Source of the DNA: Platerodrilus igneus
Taxonomy: Eukaryota; Arthropoda; Insecta; Coleoptera; Lycidae
Assembly (NCBI GenBank): GCA_036346225.1
Contig: JARFIW010000831.1
Location: forward strand, 1,302,001 to 1,366,000
Direction of reading: 5' to 3'
DNA: 64,000 nt
Made by a program: the position numbers and the translations under genes. Position 1 is the stretch's first letter, and each line of letters opens with the position of its first letter. The notes under the pieces are model-generated. The model made no database searches. It was not told the origin of the DNA and saw only the letters and a list, made by a program, of their open reading frames with translations. Positions 1 to 12,110 of the stretch are shown piece by piece.

Positions 1-690
1 CCACTGCATCCGTGGTGTGGTCTAGAACCTGTCGTTTGCTTCGGACCAATCAAATAATTTCATTTCGAATATTTTCTGATGTAATGCTCTGCGTTCGTTC
101 ATAATGCCCACCTGCCTGCAGGTGTCTTCACTTATCAACATGCTGTATTTTGATAGAATAGTCGCCTTTCCATAAACAACTGATGCAATTTTACTTTAAA
201 CTTTCATTGTTTACATGCGATTCACGCAATTTTAATCATTTCTCTTATCAAAATGGTTAGATCTTTATACGCATTATATTAGCTACATGAAACTCTATTT
301 TCACCTCCGTATTACTTAATCGTCTGAGACTCTTTTCTTAATGCGTGTCTAATTATACTTTATCATTTCTACGCGTGCTTCCACTGAAAAATATTCTTAT
401 TCGCTTTACTTATGTCAACTGAACACTATCTACAGGGTATTTAATCTTTACCATCCGTTTAATACTCGTATTTCTCATTCCTACGCCAACTATGCGTCTT
501 CCTATGTCTTTCCTGCGTCGCCCAAAACTATTTCTACTTTGTACACAGGGTGTTTCCTACTTACTATCTACTTCTATTTCTTACTTATTTCTTAAAAATA
601 ACTACAATTTTCTGCTGCCTATTCTAATTACTCATTCTCTAGTGACCTTCACTATGTCGTGCACCCTTAAACAACCCCTTATCACAGCAA
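1..690 (-). repeat. (TA)n-bordered repeat, family D, inverted partial copy
   Basis: Read on the minus strand, this starts at 690 with TTGCTGTGATAAGGGG directly beside a (TA)n tract and runs off the window. It matches 5315-5890 on the plus strand in reverse orientation: both contain the blocks GTTGTTTAAGGGTG, CACCCTGTAGATAG (or close variants) and a stretch ending near ACAACTGATGCAA. No coding capacity was recognised; the open frame near 492-734 runs into simple repeat. Element class is unknown. Confidence 0.7.
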
Positions 691-804
691 TATATATATA
701 TATAAATATAAATATATATAATAAATATATATAAATAATATATATATATAAATATATATATATAAATATAAATATATATATATAAATATATATAAATATA
801 TATA

Positions 805-833
<29 letters not shown>
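691..833. repeat. (TA)n-rich simple repeat
   Basis: A long low-complexity tract of TA and TATAAA units between the family D terminus and the TA target of the CAGGGTG element that starts at 836. Open frames across it (runs of Ile-Tyr) are artefacts of the simple repeat. Confidence 0.95.
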
Positions 834-835
<2 letters not shown>

Positions 836-2725
836 CAGGGTGAGTTTTTAGTGTGGCAACGGTCGATAACTCCGTTATTATAAAAGCTATGTAAACCAAA
901 TTTAGAGGCATATTAGGCATGCCTAAGGTGCACATTATAAAAATATTTGGAAGCATACAGGGTGTTTCATAATTCCAGGGTATATTAAACTTATATTTTT
1001 TTAAATGGAACACCCTATATATATTACATTTTGAAAAGTCCATAAAAGAGCTTTAATTTGATATAAAATTGTATCTGTCTATTCCTTTTAGTTTTGAGAT
1101 ATTCAACTGTCTTTAGAAAAATGACCCGATTAGATACATTGCCACTGCACTAATACACAACTTATGTTAATTTTCAAGATGCAGAAAATTTTACCATATA
1201 CCATAGTATATTTGTAAATATCACTTTTTTGAAATTTCTTCACAGTATACAGGGTGTGTCAGGTTTCGCAAAATGCAATTATAAATTTTTTTTTTAAATG
1301 ACACCCTACCAATTTTATTGCTACAATGGATAGTTCATTAAGTGTCCTTTCATTTTTGTTAAGCATTCCCTATACCTAAATTCATTACTTTCTGAGATAT
1401 TTTTGATTTTCTTTAAATTTTATGAATGTTTTTAATTTATATAACTAAAAATAACTTACTATTGGAGAATATTATAAAACAATTAATACATTTTGATTAG
1501 CAATCAACTACACTTATCCAATAACAATTTTCACTAAAGATATAACAACCTACAATAATACGCTATCAACAGAATTCTGCCAGATCAACAATATGCATTT
1601 TATAGAAAATGTTCAAACAGGAAATCAGGCAGGCTTTGAAAAAAATAACAATTACAATCTAAATGTCATTTAGGTTTATTAATTGTAGTGTGTTGTTATT
1701 TAACACATTATCAGTTTTGTTTTAAATGTAATCTTTGAAGGAGTTTTCAAAATGAATTTTACAGTGGAAGAACAAATAAGTATGATTTGGGTATTGGGAG
1801 CAAGTTTAAAGAATTTCCTACTTGCATCAAGAATATACGAAGAGAGATATCCTGTTAAATGACAACACACTACAATTAATAAACCTAAATGACACTTTAC
1901 ATGTAATAGTTATTTTTTTCAAAGCCTGCCTGATTTCCTGCTTGAACATTTTCTATAAAATGCATATTGTTGATCTGGCAGAATTCTGTTTATAGCCTAT
2001 TATTGTAGGTTGTTATATCTTTAGTGAAAATTGTTATTGGATAACTGTAGTTGATTGTTAATCAAAATGTATTAATTGTTTTATAATATTCTCCAATAGT
2101 AAGTTATTTTTAGTTATGTAAATTAAAAACATTCATAAAATTTGAAGAAAATCAAAAATATCTCAGAAAGTAATGAATTTAGGTATAGAGAATGCTTAAC
2201 AAAAATGAAAGGACACTTAATGAACTATCCATTGTAGCAATAAAATTGGTAGGGTGCCATTTAAAAAAATTTTTAAAAATTTCATTTTGCGAAACCTGAC
2301 ACACCCTGTATACTGGTAAGAAATTTCAAAAAAGTGATATTTACAAATATACTATGGTATATGGTAAAATTTTCTGCATCTTAAAAATTAACATAAGTTG
2401 TGTATTAGTGGAGTGGCAATGTATCTAATTGGGGTCATTTTTTCTAAAAACAGTTGAATATCTCAAAAACTAAAAGGAATAGACAGATATAATTTTATAT
2501 CAAATTAAAGCTCTTTTTATGGGCTTTTCAAAATGTAATAATATATAGGTGTTCCATTTAAAAAATATAAGTTTAATATGCCCTGGAATTATGAAACACC
2601 CTGTATGCTTCCAAATATTTTTAAAATGTGCACTTTAGGCATGCCTAATATGCCTCCAAATTTGGTTTACGTAGCTTTTATAATAACGAAGTTATCGACC
2701 GTTGCCACACTAAAAACTCACCCTG
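836..2725. mobile_element. Concentric inverted-repeat element with mariner-type CAGGGTG ends
   Basis: The left arm (836 to about 1707) and right arm (about 1857-2725) are near-perfect inverted copies of roughly 870 bp, leaving a spacer of about 150 bp. The outer ends read CAGGGTGAG, with TA at 834-835 and 2726-2727 as the presumed target duplication. Each arm also holds two internal TACAGGGTG ends, at 956-964 and 1248-1256 on the left and, inverted, at 2597-2605 and 2302-2310 on the right. The object is therefore three nested inverted pairs. The spacer keeps the first codons of a transposase. It is non-autonomous and presumably depended on a mariner/IS630-group transposase such as the type encoded at 45309-46439. 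Either it is one foldback-like element with subterminal repeats, or palindromic elements inserted into one another. Confidence 0.85.
1752..1862 (+). pseudogene. 5' remnant of a DUF4817-type mariner/IS630 transposase
   Basis: An ATG frame of 36 codons ends in TGA where the right arm begins. It includes FTVEEQISMIWVLGASLK and YEERYP, which resemble the N-terminal helix-turn-helix (DUF4817) of insect transposases; the same region of the intact transposase in this window reads YADMHFIYG and NRFPNR. DNA binding is the expected role of that domain. No catalytic region remains. The short length makes the assignment tentative, but its position at the centre of a CAGGGTG element supports it. Confidence 0.55.
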
Positions 2726-2827
2726 TATATTAGAATCAAAAACAACAATGTAACTGAAGGACAGATATAAAAAGGTTATTAACAGTTATGAGATGCAGGT
2801 GGCAGGTCACAGACGGTTAAGATACCG

Positions 2828-2874
<47 letters not shown>
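2828..2874. repeat. (TA)n array
   Basis: Pure TA array preceded by CCGCAA, like the CAGCAA or TAGCAA that borders other TA arrays in this window. Confidence 0.95.
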
Positions 2875-2879
<5 letters not shown>

Positions 2880-2880
<1 letters not shown>

Positions 2881-2990
2881 TTACGGTTACTGAGGACTGA
2901 AGTATAAAAATTAAAAATTAAAAACTTGGATTGTATGCGACGTTTCGTGAAATTTATTCACATTATCACAGCTTAACACCTAAATAATAA
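2880..2990 (-). mobile_element. Possible Penelope-like 3' UTR remnant
   Basis: On the minus strand this reads TTCACGAAACGTCGCATAC followed by an A/T-rich tail. A GAAACGYG-type motif is also seen downstream of the Penelope-like endonuclease in this window (CCGAAACGCG near 44587). No coding sequence is attached, so the call rests on a short motif and its position beside (TA)n. Confidence 0.3.
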
Positions 2991-3034
2991 TAATAATAAA
3001 TAATAAATTGGAGAATACATAACTCGCGTTGCTT

Positions 3035-3412
3035 TCTGAATAAGCTATAACTCGATCCTATGTTTTTGAGTATTTCGAGCATTTTTTCTCATTTTATGTT
3101 ATCAAATGTTTTTTCCAGATCTACAAACCCTATTGTTTTTTCCATTATTACTCTTAAAGTTAAATAACCTCCTGTGTTCCCTGTTACATCCAACTTGAGC
3201 TTTTTCTAGTACTTCTTCAGCCCACTTTTACATCCGTTTTTGTACAATTCCAATTAATATTTTTGACACTTGTGCTGTTAAACTTATTGTTTGAAAGTTT
3301 TCACATCTATCCGCACCTCTCCCTTTTGATATACTGACTATGGTGTTAACGTTTGAATTCTTTGGATTTTTCGCTTGTTTCATACATGTAGCTGGATGGT
3401 TGCCCTCCTAGT
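3035..3412 (-). mobile_element. LINE fragment, reverse transcriptase region
   Basis: The reverse complement matches the reverse transcriptase segment of LINE copy 1 at about 17645-18020, including the blocks encoding KNFRTISLTA, the GTREAILALRV region and VDLEKAFDN (here VDLEKTFDN). It carries stops and deletions. It is a dead internal fragment lacking both element ends. Confidence 0.8.
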
Positions 3413-3501
3413 ATAAGGAAGTTTATAATTTGTTTGTAGTGAATATTACAGTTCATCATGAATAAATTATATATAATATATAAATATATAATAAATTTAT
3501 T

Positions 3502-3539
<38 letters not shown>

Positions 3540-5314
3540 GATAACCCCTTTTCAGTTTGACAATTATAATATCATGAGCAAATTAGCAATGCACCAAATG
3601 CCAATAAATTTCATTTCTTTAATTGATTTATTTATCATTGGTTCTTTAAATCGCTCGACCAATGAAACTCTTATCTCAGGTTAATTTTGTGAATAATCTA
3701 TATCTGCATCAGCGTGAGTTCTGAACCATATACAGATGTATGTGACACTGCCAGTCAAATGACCTCTAGTTAATTCTACTAAAGCAAGTTCTAAATGTGA
3801 CAGTGTAAACAATTACTTGAAAAATACGCACAGTAAAACAGTTTATATAAGTTAATAATTTAAGATTTCAATCGAGTATAACGGATTAAGTGTTTAAAAT
3901 ATGACACTGATAATAATAATACAACCTGAACTTTAAATGAAACGTCTTGCTGCTGAACAATGAAGCTCCACTGCCTACAGCGACGATTCGAACCAGATGT
4001 GGGTTCTTAATACCTGTGGATAATTACGTTTTAAAAATTTGTATTACTGAATTTACGCCTTTTATTTTAGGGTTTTAGGTACGCCAAAAATTCTTTAGAG
4101 ACACTTATACTTATCGTCGTTGGTCTTATCAGGAAGCTCAGCTCCGTGAAATCAACACCGTGCTCGACACCAAAAGTTCAGCAATTCCAGCGTTCTGATA
4201 GCACCACTTTGGAACTCCTCTGTCTACACAAATACCCTCCCAGAAATCCAATGGTCAATAATAAGACAATGACAAGGACTTTTGCATTTATCACTTTTTA
4301 ATATCAACAGTTCCTTTATACTTTGAATATCACAAATACATTTTTCATACGTTGAATTTTATGTTGGAGATTACAATAATAAAAGGTATACAATTCGTAA
4401 ACTGTTACACAAAAAATTATACTTTTTGTTCTATAGTTTGCAAAGTTTTTTTTTTCAGTTTTTTTCAAATCAGTCTTTCTCTTAAAACCTAATTTCAACA
4501 ACTTTCTTTTTAATTTTTAAAACAACTGTCACTTATCTCTATGGAGATGCCCCTTAAAACATTTAACCAGCCTACTCTTTTACAATTCTTTTCCAACTAA
4601 CATTCTATGATCCAAAATTTTATTAATAGATCTTATTGCTCTTGTCAAATTCTAATTTGGAGTAAACTAATACACAAATATCATTGGCCGAAAATTTATA
4701 AATTTTGGTCGATATTTTAATCCTAACAACAAATGTTAAATAATTTCTTTTTAGATGAGTTGGATGTCTACAACGTTACGAGAAGTGAAATTCAAATGAT
4801 ATAATATACTTACAACTATATACTGAAGAGTAAATAAAATTTCTACATCTTATAACTAACTTAAATCTAATAAAAACATACTAATTGATTTTTTAGGCTT
4901 TACGTACATATTCAAATGAAAGTGAAAGTTTAACATCTTATACCTAACTCAAATCAAATGAAAACGTACTAAGTGACTTCAAATCTTAGCTATACATACA
5001 TATTCACATAGCAGTGAAGTTTCCTTTTAAATATTTAAACAAAATTTTATGATATACAAGCATCAGCAGTTCACTTCATTGGCACATACTTTTCACAATT
5101 ACTTTATGAAATCACCATCACCCAAGTTGAAATCTTAAAACTTCCTTTCCTCTTAAATTATCATTTTAAATATCTTTAACAAGTAACTGCCCTCACCATC
5201 TCCTTTATCAATCATTTTACGAACTAGAAGTCTATATCTGAGTGGTCCTTCAGTGCGTCAAGGTTCAATCTCATATATATCACATAATATCACAATATAT
5301 ATATATATATATAT
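3413..5314. other. Unassigned AT-rich stretch with two short (TA)n tracts
   Basis: TA-rich tracts lie at about 3465-3534 and 5294-5314. Nothing else is recognised; the short minus-strand frames at 4316-4501 and 5258-5572 have low-complexity or repeat content and no domain motif. Confidence 0.5.
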
Positions 5315-7195
5315 AGCTGTGATAAGGGGTTGTTTAAGGGTGTACTTTATAGTAAAGGTCGTGCAGGAACCAGAAATTATAATAGGAAGCAGAAAACTGC
5401 ATTTATTTAGTAAGTAAATTGACAAATGGAGATTGTTTGTAAATAGTAAGCAGTCAACACCCTGCATATAAAGTATAAGTAGTTTTAAGCGACGCAAATA
5501 GACACACGAAGACGCATAGTTAGCGTAGACATAAGGAATACATGCATTAGGTAAATAGTAAATATTTAACACCCTGTAGATAGAGTTTTAGTTAATTTAG
5601 GTAAGGCAAATGACGATATTTTTAGTGGAAGCACGCGTATTTATAAGTAAACATAATAAAGTGTAACTAAACACGCATTCAAAAGAGTTCCAAACAATTA
5701 GGTTAATACGGAGATAAGAAATATAGCTTCGAGAAGCATAGTATAAATGCGTACAAGTAGTTAACAATTTTGATAAATAAAGGTGATTAAAAATTTGCGT
5801 AAATAACAAGCATATATGAAAATCAAAAGTCGAATTGCATCAGTTGTTTGTGTACAACATGGAAAAGCGATTAGATTCGTCAAAACACCGCATGTCTGAT
5901 AAACGAGGCACCTACGAGCAAGCCACAATTAATTGAAGGCAGAGAAAATTACATCAGAAACTACTTTAAATGCAAAGCCTTGATTGGTTAAAATTAGCGA
6001 CGAGCTTGTAAGCCATACCCAATGACGAAGTAGGAGAATAATCATATATTAACAGGGACAGTGATAACGAACTCAGTTTTCAACTCAACAAAGGCCGAGG
6101 TGCGCCACTTTGAAATAAAGTGTAATATGTAAGAATAATTTAAAGTGAAAAATTGTTTAAGTGCGACGAAGATGAAAATTATGATTGGCGATTAAACGTA
6201 AGTAGATTTTGGGAAATTTATTTATACTAAAACATAATAATAATAGGGCTTTGAGTCCGGGGAGTATAAACTACAACTTCGAGTCTGGGGAGAATAATAA
6301 TACAAGTTCGAGGCCGGTGAGCATAAAAGCCAAGTCTGGGGAGGATGATAATCCAATTCTAAGTTTGGGGAAATTGATAAGAAGTAATAAGTCGGAACGA
6401 GACGACAATAATTTGGGGTGCATAAGTATAAGTTTATTAATGGTAGTCCAAAGGGTGATGGCAATAATTTAAATGCAATGGTTCATATTTCGAATGGGTA
6501 TATAATAATTCTGAATTAGTGGATGGTATAATGCATGAAAAATATTAGCTGATAATGGATGCGTCGATTGCAGCAAGGAAATAGCGAAGAAAATAGACCA
6601 GGTTAGATTTTTAGTTATAAAACATTATTTTTCTATTTGAATTTAAATATTGAATATTGAATTTGCTTAATATAAATTGATGTGACGAAGTCAACAGAAC
6701 AAAGGACTTGCATACGTATAAAGTGCGTTATATGATAAAAAGGTTTTGAACGTTCCAAGCTTTTTTTTGTATATTAAAACATTAGATTTTTTTGGTGACT
6801 TTAGATAGATTGAATAGTATATGATTTTTGATAAATGAGATTTACAACATTAATTAATTGAAAAGTGTATTTTAATAATTTTCAAAAACCTGTACATAAT
6901 ATTTGTTTCATTATATAGAATCCAAATTAACTTCATTTTATAATTCCAAAATAAACGCTAGTCGAGATCAAAAGATAAAGTTAATGGGAGTGTAATTTGA
7001 TAATTTAAACAATAAAGGAGGAGCTATAAGTTGAATACGCCATTGATAACGAGCAAGGCGGTAACATATCAAATTTTGTTATTGGTCGATACAAGGTCGA
7101 GACAAGATAAAATCCAGTTAAGTTCCTGGAGGGAGTTCATAGCAATATTTATGACGGCCCAACGTCGGAGCTCGATAAATCCAGTTAATACATAG

Positions 7196-7197
<2 letters not shown>
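5315..7197 (+). repeat. (TA)n-bounded repeat, family D, longer copy
   Basis: Starts AGCTGTGATAAGGGG directly after a TA array (5294-5314) and ends at CATAGCAA directly before another TA array (7198-7230). Its first 580 bp or so is an inverted copy of 1-690. It contains a minisatellite at 6247-6395 but no recognisable protein. Ends of the form TTGCTGTGA and TAGCAA resemble a short degenerate terminal inverted repeat. Confidence 0.6.
6247..6395 (+). repeat. Degenerate minisatellite, about 29 bp period
   Basis: About five imperfect units share the core GAGTCTGGGGAG, as in TTCGAGTCTGGGGAGAATA. The overlapping open frames on both strands (6209-6472 and 6222-6464) follow from this repeat and are not called as genes. 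Confidence 0.7.
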
Positions 7198-7233
<36 letters not shown>

Positions 7234-7360
7234 CTTCTTTCAATTACTAGCTCGATTTGAAATGATCATTTGGACTTTACTTAAAAAGTCTAAGTTATTA
7301 TTTCATCTTATTAATTGCAATACGTTAGTATTTATCAACTTACCTTGTGTAAAAAACTAC

Positions 7361-7400
<40 letters not shown>
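7198..7400. repeat. Two (TA)n arrays with a 135 bp unique insert
   Basis: TA arrays occupy 7198-7230 and 7366-7400. The sequence between them (7231-7365) is AT-rich and unassigned. The second array directly abuts TTGCTGTGA, the start of the family A repeat. Confidence 0.9.
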
Positions 7401-7403
<3 letters not shown>

Positions 7404-9613
7404 CTGTGAAACCTACAAAAAGCCTCACTTTTGTAAAAAAAAAAGGATATTCGTGCCTCTCGAATTTGGCACCAAGATTTGCTGTGATTCTCGCCCTGTT
7501 GAATCTCTTCTGATAATCGCCTCTTTACTATTTCCGCCTCGGCTGCTCACCTAGTTAAAACTTTCATCCTCATTCATAAAAAAAAACCCATTCCTACCAC
7601 AAACATCAACGTTAACTCTATTTACATCAATATTCATAATACATTAAAATTTCAAAATTAAATTGTAGCATAAATTTTAGTATCATAAAATTTCAAGATT
7701 AAATTTGTCATCATTTTAATTTGCATCCAGAATTAAAGTCCTTGTAGGATGCCTACTAATTAATTTAACAATATTTGCAGATCTGAGTCTGAGTACAAAA
7801 GGAGCATCTACCACCCCTTTACGTTAATTAAACAGGTTAGTCTAATTGAGCTCAAAGACAGACCCAAATTTTCATCATAATCAAGAACATAAACTGCTAA
7901 ATACTCCTTTCTACTTAAACAAGAAAATTTCATCTTAAAATTAATAATTTGTTGTTTGTACAAATTCACTACTGTCCATTTTGTAGCAAATAAATTATAA
8001 AGTTATTCAACACACACCAAAACATCAAAAATCGAACAACAAAGCATAAGTTACCTGAAGGTTAATGCACTCGTGGCTCCAATGTACATCGTCCTTTGTT
8101 AATCACACCATTCCAACTGGGTTATGTTTACGGCTTCTGATTCTGAACGCTTTTAAAATTTTCTACACCATCATTCATCTAAAATTGTAATCTTGTTTTG
8201 TGGATCCAATCACGATTACGAATAACATTTAATTATTAACACCCCCGAAAAATAGCAAAGAAATTCCTAATTCTTTCACGCTATACCTCAAAACTGCCTA
8301 CTTTTGTTTATTCATTTATCGTTACAAATTTGGATAATTGGTACAGTAATACTCGCAAATATAATTAGACTTTATTACCTTGTATCTTCTCTTCTAAGTG
8401 CACTAATGCATAATAACTTGTATCGTAGCACGTAAAGAGCAAACTGTTTTAAAGTATTCAATAATCACCAAAATATAAGAGCAAACTGTTTAAAGTATTG
8501 AATCAAAATCGAAAATCTAAAAGAGCACTGTTTAAAGCATCGAATAATCAAAAATCTAAGAGAGCGAAACTGTATTATCACCGGTTTATATAAGAGCCCG
8601 CCCGTACGTCGGTTTTGTCCCGGAAACGGACAATTTCCAGAATTTCGCATACTATGTTCCCTTTCGACAGTCGGACACAGCGATTCTATTAAATTTGCAC
8701 ACGCGCCAGTTGAAAATGTCATAAATTTTCCACACGACACGCAAACACGTCCGAGAATACTAATTAATTTCGTATAGAAATCGTTACGTTTACACCTCTC
8801 ATATCTGCATCTTATTACAACCAATCATTTCCTCGTGACGTTGCTCAATTCACGCCTTTCATTATCTGTGTCTCGGCCTTGCGCATTTTATCTGTCTTTT
8901 TCTAACTTGTGGTGCAAATCGATACTCTTTACTATCGGTTATTTCAGTCCACGTGTATTCTTATTTGGGTTAAATAACCCCGTATCTAGCCTTCCCGTTA
9001 ACATAAGCTACGGTTTATCCGACCGTTTCCAATATACGCAGAATTCTCATGTTTATCCAAACAAATTAAACTGAAATTGACTTTTAAAAATACGCAGGTG
9101 TTCACTCGTAATACTTTAAATAACACTTCTACGATTTGAATATTATTGGGTTTTTTAAAAGCTTTTATGCCTGTTATACCTTAATAATCGTTCAATTAAC
9201 TCCAATTAAAATAATAATGAATGGCATTGACTTCTACCCTTTAATTTTTAGTGAATCCTAATTAAATATTAATTATTATTTGTACATTTTGTTTAATACT
9301 CGTTACTTGAAACTTGAATTAATTAATATAAATTTTGCACGTAATTTCTATTTGTTTCTTTACTTGGAATAATTAAATTAAATACACGTTGAGCATTTTA
9401 ATTCTGCTTCTTTTTATAGAAAGCGTCCTTATACACGGTTTTAATGACGCGTATTATCTAATAAAATTCTATACAAACCCTTCTAATTGAATGATTTAAA
9501 TCTTTACACTAGGCATTTAACTACTCGTACTTTTTCCCAAAGCTTCCTTATACATGGTGATTAAAATTATTTGATGTAATTAATTAATTTTCTACCCTGG
9601 TCTAAATTTGAGT
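7401..9613 (+). repeat. (TA)n-bounded repeat, family A, diverged copy
   Basis: Starts TTGCTGTGA after a TA array and ends at GAGTAA before the TA array at 9614-9632. It has the same order of weak landmarks as the copies at 49002-51157 and 51184-57057: CTGCTCAC near 7540, AAGTTACCTGA near 8050 and a terminal TACCCTGGTCTAAATTT block. Open frames at 8465-8824 and 8835-9074 show no domain and overlap this repeat on opposite strands, so they are not called. Class unknown. Confidence 0.5.
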
Positions 9614-9871
9614 AATATATATATATATATAAATATATTATAGGCAAAAATCCAAAAATGTTTAGTAAATCTTCGGGGTGTTTATTTTTTCATTTTGATT
9701 CAATTTTTGGTAATCTATTGGTTAATAATATGTAATTGTTTAATAACGTGTCACTAATTTTTTCTCAATGGTAGATCACATCATTCATATAATGTTGTTA
9801 ATTTTAATTTTAGTAATTAAAACTGTTTTAATCACGCCAGACGATGGTACCAGTAGTGTACCCTTACATTT

Positions 9872-10130
9872 GATATTCCAGTGTTTCATCCAAAGATACT
9901 GCACTGTCCAGGAAACGTGTTTTTTTTTTTACTTGTAAATTTTGAATTTGCCGAACCCTTGCTACTCCCAGCAAGGTAGGGATCTTTAACCTACGTGATA
10001 ACATTTACACACTTACCTACATTTTACCTCTCGCCCGAATAAGGGCGTATTTTTGTGAAAAAGGCTCGCCTATCATTTTTCAATCGGTTCGTGTCAGTAT
10101 TCGAACTCGGGACCTTGGGCGAACCAACTA
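9872..10130 (-). mobile_element. tRNA-derived SINE, head-truncated and diverged
   Basis: Same family as 15766-16067 and 59790-60088. Shared blocks in plus orientation include GCCGAACCCTTGCT, AGCAAGGTAGGGATCTTTAA and a reversed B box in TTCGAACTCGGGACC. The A-box half of the tRNA head is missing or unrecognisable, and I cannot see a target-site duplication, so this is the oldest or most damaged of the three copies. Confidence 0.8.
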
Positions 10131-11565
10131 AGACCAATTAAATTAAATATATTGGGAAAATGGAAAAGGGACTTTGGGTTTTTATACTTCTTGAGATCAT
10201 CTTACATACACCCCGTTTCGAATTTTTCAACGACGAATTGAGTTTCATTTTACTTGTAGATCAGTGTGATTATAGATTTTTAGCACGTGCTGTTTGATAT
10301 CTGTGATGACAATTGCAGAAAGTATGAGAATTCGATTTATTAGGAAAGTTTGTTACGTTAATTTTTCGACGGTAAGATCGTATCCTATCCGTTTATATTA
10401 TTATTAATCCTCATCGATTCCGTTTTTACTCTTTCACGTCGACAACATCCTGGTTACAATAAGTACGCTTCCTACTAAATTTTCATTTTAAACTTATTTA
10501 TTTCGAAACGTAAAGTTTATGGTAAAATGAAATAGTCAATACCTTGTTTTAGGTATCCGTTAACTTGTTTTACATTACGACAGCGTATAATTGATTCTCA
10601 TGTGATTTCCATCTAAAGGTGAGGTATTGAACTATCCGATAAGACCGCGTTTTTAAGTTTTCTAATCTCGTTGGATAACACTAATATTACTTTGAACTCG
10701 GGTTATTTCAAAACGAAGATATGTGCATTTTCCTTCTTGAACACGACAAAAGTACTCCTCGTTATCGCTGTATTTTTCGTTTCTGGGTTTTTTTAATGCG
10801 ATTTCGCGCACACAATATTGTTTGCCGTTGGATTGACGCCCCTTTTTGTGATGGGAGGATACCCCAAAGGCGGGATCACGCGCCCCCTGTGTTGCTACAT
10901 CATTAGACACGGTAGGAGTCCGTTATACGTTGTAAACTCGAGGATGAGTGTTTAGACACCATTTTATTATAGGGGGTTAGGTAGTTGTTGATACTACATA
11001 TGCATATGATGCTATAGATGATTGACCTTGTTCCACGTAAATGACTGTGTTTCTGTGAGAAGTTATGTATGGTCCCTAGTAGAGTGCGTACTGATTATGT
11101 CCTGTAATAATTATAGATAGTTAATGCTGTATTTACTATAAATATTTAGAGCTGTGGTTTTTAGAGGGGAAATTTTAATCTTTTCTTTTCTTTCTTTTGG
11201 GTAATTAACTTAGGGTCGGAACCTAAAAACTACAGCTCGCAATTTTGACAAAAAATTTTTTTTGTTCTTCCTTTTAAATGTATATTACGCTTATGCGCTA
11301 TTCTTGTTTACATTTGTTTGGGCACTACTGTGTTGATATAACATGTTTTTTTTGTTTGTTTAATTTTAATTTTTTATGTAGCGTGTGGATTTATTGAATG
11401 AGTGCGAGCATGGTTCTTTTATTTCAGGCCTTCCTTTATTTTTGTAGTTGAAATACCCCGCCTACTCACCGATATAGCCTGGCCATTTTCTTTCGTTGAT
11501 TTTTTTTGTTAGGCTACGTCGATGCACGTAGCAAGTTGTTGAACTTATTAGCAAAAAAGAGAAGA
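10131..11565. other. Unassigned stretch
   Basis: No domain recognised. A minus-strand frame at 10662-10910 (82 codons) and an overlapping plus-strand frame have somewhat higher GC than their surroundings but match no motif I know. Confidence 0.4.
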
Positions 11566-12110
11566 ATAATGGTTTATAAGTGATCATTGATATGGAATGA
11601 AAAGCTAGTAATGAGACTGTTCAGAAAACACAAGTGCCTTGGCTATGAGTTTAGAAAAACTCATGGTTTCTGTAAAACCTATCGTGAACCAGTGGTTTAC
11701 TATACTTATTTAGAAGAAATCTTTCAAATATTCTATGACCGTCATCTTAGCATTGGTTATGATGGTCAAGTGGGAATGATGAAAGAGTTAAAAACTAAAA
11801 ATAAAAATTAAGTAGTTAAACTTATTACACTTTACTTTAGTATTTGTGAATGTTTCAAGAAAATGAAATGTTTACCTAAAATAATAACAGTTGTGCGGTC
11901 CATTTTAGGCAAGGAAGTTAATTCAAGTTAATCCAAACGGCTTTGATAGAGATACAACCACAGGCTGATTGTGATTATAAATCCATTTGGGCATATCAAG
12001 ACAACCTTATAAAATTCGTACAGCTGCGTTACCGTTAAGGTCTAAGAGAGCAAAAGAAGTAGGACATTTTTACCATTTTTGGAGTGGCAATATACGTAAC
12101 AACTTGACGA
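11566..12110 (+). pseudogene. KRBA2-like transposon integrase remnant
   Basis: The open part (11587-11811) includes VVYYTYLEEIFQIFYDRHLS followed by IGYDGQVGMMKELK. This matches the H2C2-type segment before the integrase core in KRAB-A-domain-2-like transposon proteins, where HxSIGHGGRxRMxKELK is typical. Further on, after stops and at least one frameshift, come SICECFKKMKCLPK, an ILGKEVNSS block, AYQDNLIKFVQLR and LRSKRAKEV, in the order expected for that family. Several stops and the loss of later parts mark it as dead. These proteins are thought to derive from an integrase-bearing transposon (Ginger-like); its ends are not visible here. Confidence 0.6.

Noticed and set aside
639..1043. Minus-strand open frame of 134 codons
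   Set aside because: Mostly Ile-Tyr runs from the (TA)n tract plus inverted-arm sequence; no domain.
6209..6472. Overlapping open frames on both strands
   Set aside because: Both are produced by the 29 bp minisatellite and have repeat-driven composition.
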